From Cylindrotheca closterium (Eukaryota > Bacillariophyta > Bacillariophyceae > Bacillariales > Bacillariaceae), in the NCBI GenBank assembly GCA_933822405.4, contig CAKOGP040002158.1, forward strand, positions 148,625 through 212,624: 64,000 bases of DNA, written 5' to 3'. Within the stretch, counting starts at the first letter, position 1. Every line of letters starts with the position of its first letter. Below the pieces are notes generated by a model. It saw only the letters and a program-made list of their open reading frames with translations, was not told the DNA's origin and searched no databases. A program made the translations under genes and the position numbers. This document shows positions 55,933-64,000 of this stretch, piece by piece.

Positions 55933-56910
55933 TTTCCTGATTTGCAGTGCAAGGATCTCTTGACGACTGTACTATATTATACTGTGTGTAACGGTTTGCA
56001 TTTTGACTCATTGAGGTTGGAGAATTTTGCTCAGAAATTGTGAAGTATACGTCACACCCTTGAAGACAATTGGCATTTAATGATCCATTAAAATTTACTC
56101 GTATCATTTCGCTAATGTCGTAGGTGATTAAATAAAACGTGCCCACACCGGGTATTTTTTTTCAGTGCTTCTTTCTGTTTCTTCGTTTCTTATAAATGGT
56201 ATAGAGACCTCCTCTTGCGTCATGATGACCTCGCTCCTCCTTCATGATCGATAAAATGGAGTGCATCAGGACCTTTTTTGAGACCGCGAAAGGGTGTAGT
56301 TTTCCAACTGATTGCGACATCAAGATCTGACGATGGTGGGTTATTTTTTAATCCCGGTCGCGTTCTCAACAAGTAGTATATATAAAATATATATAAGCGT
56401 AGAGGGTAGGTAGGGTCTGCAAATGGTGCGAAAACGTGCCGGTCAGTGAGTCTGTATTTCCAATGACCGATGAGTCCACGGAGACGATTCCTGATTCAAC
56501 CATTCAATTTGGTTCAGATGATACCGCTATCTGTACACTACATCGTCACGACTATTAATACTACGACGACTAAAAAAAAAGCTAAAATCCCACCGGCCAC
56601 ACGCGCGACCAAAATAACGGTTTCTGTTCTTTCTTTGCTTTTTTTTTCTTCGTTTTGTGTGGTTTGATTTGCGACTGCCACGACTAAAAAAGAATATTCC
56701 ACCAGCATGAAACCAACCATAGTGCCAAGATTGGAAAATAAACATCGTCGCGCATATCATGACATCGTCGCGCATCAAGACATCGTCGCGCATCATTGAT
56801 ATACTGTACAATAATATATAGATCGGGTATCATCATAGAGTATACTATATCTCACATTGAACATCTACTTCCAGCACATCATACCGTTTATTTTGAATCA
56901 TTGCTTCGTT
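55933..56910. other. Intergenic with GCGCAT repeats
   Basis: Between divergent genes; no coding signal. Three copies of CATCGTCGCGCAT at 56741-56798 lie about 110 bp before the next ATG. Confidence 0.5.
56741..56798. repeat. Three ~19-bp direct repeats (CATCGTCGCGCAT core)
   Basis: Exact 13-bp cores spaced about 19 bp apart in the upstream region of the LCAT-like gene. Could be an operator-like element or chance repeat. Confidence 0.75.
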
Positions 56911-58173
56911 ATGATCATGAACGACACTGACAAACCTATTGTATTCTATGTTCCTGGACTGTATTCCTCTACTCTGAAACCACTCGACATGGGTTGTTTC
57001 AGTGACAATCAATGGAATCCACCACGTTCCTTGATTGGAACTCTTGGGCGGGGAAACAATGGTCACAAGGGTTTGAAATTGCCAATTACCTGGAGTCAAA
57101 AACAAGGTGACAATAATGGAACATACATTCAAGACAAGGATGACGTGAAAGCCGACGATTGTCTGTATGCGATACAAGACAAGTTACTCCATTTCCTTGA
57201 TACCTTGCAGGAAAATGGAATGATTGAGTTGCACAAGATTGTCTGGGATTGGAGACGGACCTTTGAAGAAGCCGAACAACACATTGCCAAAACGATGGAC
57301 TCCATCATGATAAGGTCATCCGCCGCAACAACAACAACAACAACACAAAAGAAAAAGGCAGTGTTGGTAACGCACAGCACGGGAGCACTCGTGGCATGGC
57401 CGACCATTTGCAAGCATCCCGAATACTTTTCGTGTTGGGTGAATGCGGCTGGATGCCTGCTGCAAGGAAGCAACATGTTTCTAAAGAATTTTCGATACGG
57501 TTACAGCGTCTCCAACATAATACGAATGTTGTCCAAAGAAGTTTTCTTTACCTTTCCTGGTCTATATTCTTACTTTCCAACCGTGAACGAGGAATTTGTG
57601 AGTGGGAATGGTAAAAGTGATTGGGTAAACGACGATGGAACGACGTTTTATACGGATATTGATATTCACAAGGTGGAAACTTGGGAAGAATACAAGCTTG
57701 GGATCTTTGGTTGGAAGAACAAAGGAGAAACAGTGACAGAGCAAGAACGAAGTCACCTGCAACATTGTCTGGACGCTGCCAAACGATTTCGTGAAACCAA
57801 TCTTGTCAAGGGAGGAATGGATCCAAATGATGCAAGTTTTCTAGACCAAGATATCAATGCCTATGACCATTTGAAGATTATTTGTTATGGGACGGACAAG
57901 TTCCAAGTGCATTCTGCCTATCAAGTCGATGTGACCAACAAAACTGTGGATGTATCGTCCTCCAAACTCACGACTAATGGAGACGGCACATTGTTTACGA
58001 CCAATTGGCAAACCGTTCCTGGGAGCCTCAAACGAGAGATTGTCATGGCACAAGACGGTTCCGACCACGTGTCTCTGGTGAACGATATCAAACTTCAAAA
58101 ACTCTTGTTGGATTGCTTCTTTGCAAACGATGAAATCAAGAGAGCTTCGGCTCAAGCCTTGTTGAAATTGTAA
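56911..58173 (+). CDS. LCAT/PDAT-like alpha/beta-hydrolase
   Basis: A 420-residue single-exon protein from the first ATG. The N-terminus has KPIVFYVPGLYSSTL (the strand and oxyanion region of LCAT-like lipases), followed by IVWDWRR, typical of the family's lid/active-site segment. The nucleophile elbow is AVLVTHSTGALVAWP at about residue 150-164 (HSTGA rather than the usual HSMGG), GDGTLFTTNW resembles the LCAT catalytic-Asp region, and DHVSLVND near the C-terminus supplies the His. There is no signal peptide, so cytosolic or membrane-associated lipid metabolism (phospholipase or transacylase) is likely. The Gly-to-Ala change after the nucleophile is unusual but tolerated in the fold. Confidence 0.75.
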   Translation: MIMNDTDKPIVFYVPGLYSSTLKPLDMGCFSDNQWNPPRSLIGTLGRGNNGHKGLKLPITWSQKQGDNNGTYIQDKDDVKADDCLYAIQDKLLHFLDTLQENGMIELHKIVWDWRRTFEEAEQHIAKTMDSIMIRSSAATTTTTTQKKKAVLVTHSTGALVAWPTICKHPEYFSCWVNAAGCLLQGSNMFLKNFRYGYSVSNIIRMLSKEVFFTFPGLYSYFPTVNEEFVSGNGKSDWVNDDGTTFYTDIDIHKVETWEEYKLGIFGWKNKGETVTEQERSHLQHCLDAAKRFRETNLVKGGMDPNDASFLDQDINAYDHLKIICYGTDKFQVHSAYQVDVTNKTVDVSSSKLTTNGDGTLFTTNWQTVPGSLKREIVMAQDGSDHVSLVNDIKLQKLLLDCFFANDEIKRASAQALLKL

Positions 58174-58828
58174 TACTAATCATATTTTTAAAAATGAATG
58201 TTGTTGTAAAGTATGATGTAAATAGATTATACTGTAGATACCGGTAGGGGGGTACCGGTAGACCTACATGAGGTAGTTTTGTATCTTGGAGTGGTCGAGA
58301 AGCTTCCAGTCGAGTCCAGTCCAGTCGAGTCCAGTCGAGTCCAGTCGAGTCTTGGCAAAGCCAAAATCTCCTCATACAGGTACTGCGTATGTCGTATACC
58401 GCGGGACAGTTCGCTTCCGCTGACACGAGTCCATGGTCACTTGGTCTTCTTCGCGATTTCAGACGCATCCGTTTTGGTATTTTCAAAACTTGGCTGGAAT
58501 TCATAGCGAGATAGTTCGGTATCCACTCGCTTTAACGCTTTTCCTTGTCAATCGATTCTATAGAAACACAAGCAGCAAAATCCACAGGGACAACCACACG
58601 AGTCAAAAGATCTACGGTATAGCTTATTCTGTCAATTATCATCAATAGCACTCTTCTCCGCAACAAACGAAAGCGACTATCTGATTGATTGATTGATTGA
58701 TTTCTAAAGCAACAAGCAAACGTAGTCACGCAACGTACCATTCACATTCGCAGCGCAGTCACATTCACCCAAATAATAATACACGACACACAGCAACTAC
58801 ACCAATACATAATACTGCAACAACAACC
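58174..58828. other. Intergenic with minisatellite
   Basis: Between the LCAT-like and SPFH genes. It holds two TACCGGTA copies (58239, 58253), the decamer array at 58306-58350, and a GATT run at 58680-58700. No gene supported. Confidence 0.5.
58306..58350. repeat. Decamer repeat CCAGTCGAGT
   Basis: Four 10-bp copies plus one 5-bp partial in 45 bp. Confidence 0.95.
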
Positions 58829-59772
58829 ATGTGCGTTCCTTGCTTCTTTACCATTTCCACTTCCGAAGTCGGCATTGTCGAAACATGGGGAAAATACTCT
58901 CGCAGCGTCCAACCAGGTTTGGGCTTTGTCATGTGTCCCATGGAATCCTTGGTCGGACGGTTGTCCTTTCGGGTGCAACAATTGGACGTCCGGGTGGAAA
59001 CCAAGACCTTGGACAATGTCTTTTTGACCGCGGTTGTCTCGGTCCAATACCAAGTTTTGAGGGAAAACATTCTAGAGGCTTTCTATGCCTTGACCAATCC
59101 AGCACAACAAATTACGTGAGTAAAGAACGCATTGAGTGTTGTTGGTTCTTGTGATATGTTTTTCAATTCTCAAGCAGTCACTCACCGATCCTCTTATATT
59201 GTCCTATCATGTGCAGTGCTCACGTCTATGACGTTATGCGCTCCCAGCTTCCTACTTTGGAACTTGACGCTGTCTTTGAAGCCAAGGATGATCTCGCCGC
59301 TGCCGTCAAGGAAGCCTTAAGTCAAACCATGGAAAAGTATGGCTACCAAATTTTGAATGCCTTGATTACGGACCTTGATCCTGATCAACGCGTCAAGAAT
59401 GCCATGAACGAAATCAACTCGTCCAAGCGACTTAAATATGCCGTTGCCGAACGTGCCGAGGGAGACAAGATTCTTCAAGTCAAATCGGCCGAGGCCGAAG
59501 CGGAAGCCAAGTATTTGTCGGGAGTCGGTGTGGCCAAGCAGCGCAAGGCCATTGTGGATGGATTGCGTTCTTCTATCGTTGATTTCCATGACAATATTGA
59601 TGGTACTTCCACCAAGGAAGTCATGGATTTGTTGTTGTTGACCCAATACTTTGACATGGTCCAAGGCGTCGGTACGGCACCTCATTGCCGTACTACCTTT
59701 GTCCCTACGTCCCGCAACATGGGAGACGATATGAGAAATTCACTCTTGCAAGCCAATGCGGCCACCAAGTAA
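58829..59772 (+). CDS. SPFH/band-7 protein, HIR-like, 2 exons
   Basis: Exons 58829-59115 and 59217-59772 give 280 residues with an intron of 101 bp. The protein spans an SPFH domain from EVGIVETWGKYSRSVQPGLGF to VAERAEGDKILQVKSAEAEAEAKYLSGVGVAKQRKAIV (quoted as separate motifs here: SVQPGLGF, NVFLTAVVSVQYQV, LDAVFEAKDDLA, AERAEGDKI, AEAEAKYLSGVG). This matches plant hypersensitive-induced-reaction proteins, which form membrane microdomain scaffolds. Plants have Gly2 for myristoylation; here Cys residues at positions 2 and 5 may be palmitoylated instead (inference). The C-terminal amphipathic helix with LLLLTQYFDM is typical for oligomerisation. Confidence 0.9.
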
Positions 59773-60131
59773 GTAAGTACAGTAAGTATTGGTATGTTGT
59801 GGCGTGATGGTGTAAATCGAAATTCACGAAACTGACATGGTGATTTATTTTACCCCTTGGTAAAATTAACAGGACTGGAAGATATGACGATCGAGTAATG
59901 AGTGCCTAGAGACGATACCGTAGGAAAGGAACGGAGACTTGCTCCGGCATGGGATCTCATCGAAAGAATGTCTAGAAGTATATATTATTATTATTAATTT
60001 TTAAATGTCAGGATGGATTGGACAAAGCATTATTACATGTTGTTGTGTGCCTTAAGCCATAAAAAAGAAGGAATATATATATAATATTTGTGTAACCTGT
60101 ACGATTCATATTATTTACTACAGCGTAATCT
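59773..60131. other. Intergenic between convergent genes
   Basis: AT-rich 359-bp spacer between the SPFH gene and the helicase 3' end; no gene seen. Confidence 0.5.
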
Positions 60132-63100
60132 CTATTTCTTTCGTTTCTTGCGACCCGTCTTTTTCTTGCCCTTATTTGCATTATTTCCTCCTACATCTGC
60201 TTCAGTAGATGATGAGGATGACGATTGCTGTTGTTGTTGTTGTTGTTGCTTTTTGGATTGCTTGCTAGCAACCGCAGTCCGAGGATCTTCTGGCCAAGGA
60301 TGTTTGGGATACTTGCCCTTGTTTTCCGTCCGGACTTGAGGATAGACTTCCGACCAAAAGAATTCCAAGTCTTTGGTTTGAGCGAGCAATCGATTGGCAG
60401 GAGACAATAATTGCAATTGGATTGGAACTGGGAATTGAGGTGGACCAATGGTCGGAGTTTGGAGTGTCCCAAAGAATTGTTGCAATTTGGCCTTGGCCAA
60501 GACCGTTATTGGGGGATCATTGGTGCTGATATTGTTCGTTCCATCATTATCATTATCATTATTATCATCATCGCCATTATCATCATCTGTCGACACGAGT
60601 TCTTGATAGACCAAGGGAATCTGGGTTCCATCAGGGGCACCAATCTTTTCGGGATAGTAGGAATTCAAGGCATTCACGGCAGTAGCGGATAGGGAAGATT
60701 GGACGATGGTGAGCAAATCCAAATCCTTGAGGGATCGTAAACTGCCAGTCGACCACCAGGGATCTAGCAAGGAGTCCATTTCTTTGGTATCCGCCATCCA
60801 GCTGGGCCACTCGGATTCAAAATCTTGGTACCATGCGGCATCTTCTAGTTTGCTGTCAGTATCACTGCCATTTTCGGACTTGTTGGTCATTTCCAAGGCC
60901 ACATAACGGGCCAGTTTCAAGCGGGTCAATAGGGCATCTAATTGTTGTAGCTTGGGCTGAGGCATGGTAGAACCCAAAGTTTTGTAGGCACCGCCACCTT
61001 CCTTGACAATTTGCTGCAGCATCTTGGCCACTTGCTCGGGCGATGGAGCGGGCAATGGTTTGGAAGACAGCTCCAAGGACCCTACAACCGTAACTTGTTT
61101 GGCCCTAATCTCGAACCCCTTGCTCGGGACGGGATAGCAAACTTCCTTTTCCACTGCCACTTCTTGCAATTGATCGTTGGGAATGGGAACGTAGGACCGA
61201 ATACGAGTCTTGCCATCATCACCAGTACTAGTGTCCAAGACGACCAAGTATTGCAACGAAGCATCTTGCTTGTCTTCCAATCTTGCCGATCGGCCCAGCG
61301 ATAAGAGATAGGTAGAACCTCCGTAGGACGCGTCTCCTTTTCGTTCGGCTACCAAGTCAACATATCCAGGCAACACGGCCAAACCCAAGTTGGATAAGAC
61401 ATCCGACAATTCTGTTTCCCCATCCATCACCGATTGAACTGCGGCACGACCAGATGAGCCGACGACGCGGGAAGCATATTTCAGCAGTTGTTTCTGAGTC
61501 TGAAAGGATGCAGATGGACGATACAAGTCTTGGATTTGTACCGCCAAGTCAGCAGTATTGAATCCTCCGCGGCTGCCAGTACTACCACTTTCATCATCCA
61601 CAATAAATGCCACTGCAACTGCTCCAGCCAACAGAACTGGATCCTTCGATGCTCGGACCAGCATTGTTGCTAGACGAGGATGCGTTGGTACCTCTGAAAC
61701 GGCCTTGCCAGTTTGTGTCAAGACTAGCTTGTCGTCACCAGTTGATTCATTGTCTTCCAGACAACCCAAATCGATCAACAATCGTGTCGCTTGATCCAGT
61801 GTGTCTTGTTGCGGAGGATCCACAAAATCCAAGTCATTCAAAATGTCTTGCTTGGAAGCACATCCCCATCGCACCAACAGCAAGAGGGTAGGTGACAAGT
61901 CAGTACTTGTAATCTCTGGTGCAGCATACTCTTCCATTTGACTTTGCCATTCTTGTTCGGTATAAATTCGAAGGCAAGTACCTTCTTGGACTCGTCCCGC
62001 ACGGCCAGCCCGTTGAATGGCCGAGGCTCTGGAGCAGATGGTGGTGACCAACCGAGGCATTCCCGTATCCACGTCGCATCGAGGTTCTCGACGCAATCCC
62101 GAATCCACAACGCAAGTGACTCGAGGCAATGTCAAAGAGGCTTCGGCGATAGGTGAAGAGACTATGATTTTGGGGGAAGCGTTGCTGGATGAAAAAGACG
62201 ATGAAATGGCCAAATCTTGTTCTTCCTTTGATAGTGCACCATACAAAGGTAAAATGTCCCAATTGGCCAAAAGAGCCGAGCTGCCACCTCCGCCTCGACT
62301 TTGTTCTGCTTTCAAGGCCCGCACGACGTTTCGAATCTCGGCCGCTCCTGGCAGAAATACCAAGATATCACCGCCTTGACTTTGTGGAATGGCTTGGAGA
62401 ATGGCATGGCACATTAACTTGGTCAATTCCTTGCGATCTTGTTTGAGTCGAGCCAATGGCAATCTCATCAAGTTCGGCGACGATCCTATTGTAGTTTTCA
62501 TGGACATTTCATTGCCCCAAATGATATCAATTGGGTACTGGCGCCCTTGACTCTGAACCACTTGACATTCGGAGGGTCCTCCCATGGCTGTCATGAGATT
62601 GGCGTAGGGAGAGGACGTGGTGTCATTGGTGGTGTCCTCATCAATATTGTTGCTACTACGACTGCTACTACTACTTCCCAACAATGTCGCCGACATGACC
62701 ACTAACTTGAGATCTGGCCGAAACATCTTTTGGGCTTCGCGACATAGTGCCAGACAAGTATCTGACCCCACACCGCGCTCGTGAAATTCATCCAGAAGTA
62801 TGGCATCAACACCCTCCAACTCGGGATCTTGTTGCAATCGATTCAGCAAGACTCCGTCAGTCATGACTGTGATTCTTGTTTTGGTGGGACTGATTTTGGC
62901 CTCTCCTCTCATGGCATATCCCACTGTCTGACCCACCGGTTCATTGAGCAATTGGCTCATGCGAGTGGCAGCGGATCGGACGGCAACTCGACGAGGTCCC
63001 ACGACAATTAGGTTTGGAAGGGAGGAATCATCATCGTGATCTCTATTACCATTTTGCTGTGCCAGCAAGTCGTATAATAGTGCTAACGGTACGATTGTCG

Positions 63101-63530
63101 TTTTACCAGCTCCAGGAGGAGCCTCCAATAAAAGATTGGGTTTGTCCTTGAGGCATTGTAATATGTCTAATAATACGTCAAGAATTGGTAAATCCCGTGT
63201 CGATGGATGCCGTTCTTGGTCTAGCCAATCTGGAACGACCTTTTCTGGATAGGGACTTGTTGATGAGGTTGTGCTAGCCAAAGATGTAGTAGTAGTGCGT
63301 ATTATTGATGCAGTTGCTTGACAAGGTAAATGCCGTATCCTTGTTGTTGCGTCTGATGTAGTGTCATGAATAAGCCTACTCTTGTTTACTCTTGCATGTG
63401 GAAGCCGTTTCTGGGAATGTAAGCATATTGGATGGTTTGAAGAAAATGAAAATGCCAGTGGTATAAAACATAGTATCGAATATATTTTCCTCCGTTGTAA
63501 ACGTATCGGAGGTATGCTTCTATTCATCAT
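60132..63530 (-). CDS. HrpB-type DEAH-box helicase, probable organelle leader
   Basis: About 1,132 residues if started at the ATG at 63530 (MMNRS); the frame also continues upstream to an ATG at 63950, but that stretch is promoter-like. The N-terminus has RRKIYSILCFIPLAFSFSSN, a hydrophobic leader ending in an ASAF-like AFSF, suggesting plastid import. Then PPGAGKTTIVPLALL (Walker A, near 135), LLDEFHERGVGSD (motif II as DEFH), SAT, and QRAGRAGRVQEGTCLRIYTEQEW form a DEAH helicase. The region ending in QLQLLSPANRLLA and KGKYPKHPWPEDP is the HrpB-specific C-terminus of bacteria. The tail is Gln/Ser/Lys-rich. Bacterial HrpB is an RNA helicase; an organellar RNA-processing role is inferred. Single exon. 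Confidence 0.85.
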   Translation of the reverse strand: MMNRSIPPIRLQRRKIYSILCFIPLAFSFSSNHPICLHSQKRLPHARVNKSRLIHDTTSDATTRIRHLPCQATASIIRTTTTSLASTTSSTSPYPEKVVPDWLDQERHPSTRDLPILDVLLDILQCLKDKPNLLLEAPPGAGKTTIVPLALLYDLLAQQNGNRDHDDDSSLPNLIVVGPRRVAVRSAATRMSQLLNEPVGQTVGYAMRGEAKISPTKTRITVMTDGVLLNRLQQDPELEGVDAILLDEFHERGVGSDTCLALCREAQKMFRPDLKLVVMSATLLGSSSSSRSSNNIDEDTTNDTTSSPYANLMTAMGGPSECQVVQSQGRQYPIDIIWGNEMSMKTTIGSSPNLMRLPLARLKQDRKELTKLMCHAILQAIPQSQGGDILVFLPGAAEIRNVVRALKAEQSRGGGGSSALLANWDILPLYGALSKEEQDLAISSSFSSSNASPKIIVSSPIAEASLTLPRVTCVVDSGLRREPRCDVDTGMPRLVTTICSRASAIQRAGRAGRVQEGTCLRIYTEQEWQSQMEEYAAPEITSTDLSPTLLLLVRWGCASKQDILNDLDFVDPPQQDTLDQATRLLIDLGCLEDNESTGDDKLVLTQTGKAVSEVPTHPRLATMLVRASKDPVLLAGAVAVAFIVDDESGSTGSRGGFNTADLAVQIQDLYRPSASFQTQKQLLKYASRVVGSSGRAAVQSVMDGETELSDVLSNLGLAVLPGYVDLVAERKGDASYGGSTYLLSLGRSARLEDKQDASLQYLVVLDTSTGDDGKTRIRSYVPIPNDQLQEVAVEKEVCYPVPSKGFEIRAKQVTVVGSLELSSKPLPAPSPEQVAKMLQQIVKEGGGAYKTLGSTMPQPKLQQLDALLTRLKLARYVALEMTNKSENGSDTDSKLEDAAWYQDFESEWPSWMADTKEMDSLLDPWWSTGSLRSLKDLDLLTIVQSSLSATAVNALNSYYPEKIGAPDGTQIPLVYQELVSTDDDNGDDDNNDNDNDGTNNISTNDPPITVLAKAKLQQFFGTLQTPTIGPPQFPVPIQLQLLSPANRLLAQTKDLEFFWSEVYPQVRTENKGKYPKHPWPEDPRTAVASKQSKKQQQQQQQQSSSSSSTEADVGGNNANKGKKKTGRKKRKK

Positions 63531-64000
63531 TGTGCGGTTGTGTGATGCATATAGAGAGAGTCCGCATATAGTCGTTGTCACGCGCATGTATGGAACGATT
63601 TGATGCGATTTTTTCATTGGTGACGCGATATAGGACCTACTTATATATATACCGGTATCAGACACACTGCGACAAAAAATAGAAGATCTTCTTTTATTAT
63701 TTTGATGGGACGGACGTCGCAGAAGACAGACAAACACTAAACTGAGGCCCAATAAAACGGAACATATCAAAAAATATAATATATAGAACAACAATAAGGT
63801 TCCTTCCCTTAGGGCCTTGAAACTACTGCACTTGACGTAAATGTCCGGGTGTGGCTGGTGTCGACGATGGCCTGGACCCTCCGCAACTCGTCCGTCCTTC
63901 GTCGTTTTAAGGGGGATTTTGCGTATTGAATTTACGGGGAGCGGATACATGATTCTTTAGGGGGAGTTGTTTAAAAGGGGGCATTAAGGTTTTCCGAAAA
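63531..64000. other. Upstream region of the helicase
   Basis: ATG-containing frames continue into the HrpB frame but lack family support. A TATATATATA stretch ends in TACCGGTA at 63650, which would be in the promoter if translation starts at 63530 or 63617. Confidence 0.45.

Noticed and set aside
63531..63950. N-terminal extension of the helicase to the ATG at 63950
   Set aside because: The extra 140 codons lack family similarity, contain a hydrophobic run unlike a leader at the true start, and cover a TATA/TACCGGTA promoter-like stretch.
1..64000. tRNA, rRNA, CRISPR arrays and intact transposons
   Set aside because: No cloverleaf-like B-box pattern, rRNA core, spaced repeat array, or transposase/reverse-transcriptase motif was seen on either strand.

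Overview
The window looks like nuclear DNA of a diatom, most likely a raphid pennate species, although the sequence alone does not fix the species. The main evidence is: spliceosomal introns of about 80-150 bp with GTAAGT or GTACGT donors; single-pass surface proteins with PSxxPS or Thr/Pro stalks; leucine-rich-repeat ectodomains of the diatom type; and bipartite plastid leaders with an ASAF-like cleavage site. All gene models were read by hand, and intron phases were checked by arithmetic.

Layout. 1-2.3 kb: 7TM receptor (-), cut by the window edge. 2.9-4.0 kb: NADPH:quinone-reductase-like gene with two in-frame stops. 4.3-6.1 kb: two paralogous unknown genes (-). 6.8-11.1 kb: four-C2 membrane protein (-). 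12.4-13.9 kb: GT61 glycosyltransferase (+). 14.6-15.4 kb: secreted Tyr/Asp-repeat protein (+). 16.1-17.5 kb: decayed, internally deleted copy of the GT61-to-repeat-gene segment. 18.4-19.2 kb: small type II membrane protein. 20.2-24.0 kb: five-C2 protein with TM and Cys-rich tail. 24.3-29.0 kb: two head-to-head SET-domain (Rubisco-LSMT-like) paralogues flanking a YqgF-like gene. 29.8-37.2 kb: stalked surface proteins, one with a DNRLRE-like domain and one with BspA-type 25-residue repeats, plus a tail-anchored protein. 38.3-38.8 kb: relic of a BspA-type LRR gene. 39.4-40.7 kb: bacterial-type aliphatic amidase with two introns. 40.8-42.7 kb: LRR membrane protein. 43.7-44.1 kb: BTB pseudogene. 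46.1-48.4 kb: spastin-like AAA ATPase. 48.7-51.0 kb: five-exon LRR membrane protein. 51.7-52.1 kb: small membrane protein with an in-frame TGA followed by Cys-Gly-Gly (selenoprotein candidate). 52.4-55.9 kb: large three-repeat/WSC protein with frame breaks. 56.9-58.2 kb: LCAT-like acyltransferase/lipase. 58.8-59.8 kb: SPFH/HIR-like protein. 60.1-63.5 kb: HrpB-type DEAH helicase with a probable organelle leader.

Themes. Much of the window encodes cell-surface or membrane proteins built as acidic or basic cytosolic head, TM, low-complexity stalk and repeat ectodomain. Two unrelated gene models share an ectodomain (18.4 and 34.1 kb), and two large multi-C2 genes lie 9 kb apart. Local duplication and decay are frequent (GT61, LRR, BTB, reductase). 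The palindrome TACCGGTA occurs about twenty times outside exons and once inside one. No tRNA, rRNA, CRISPR array or intact mobile element was recognised.
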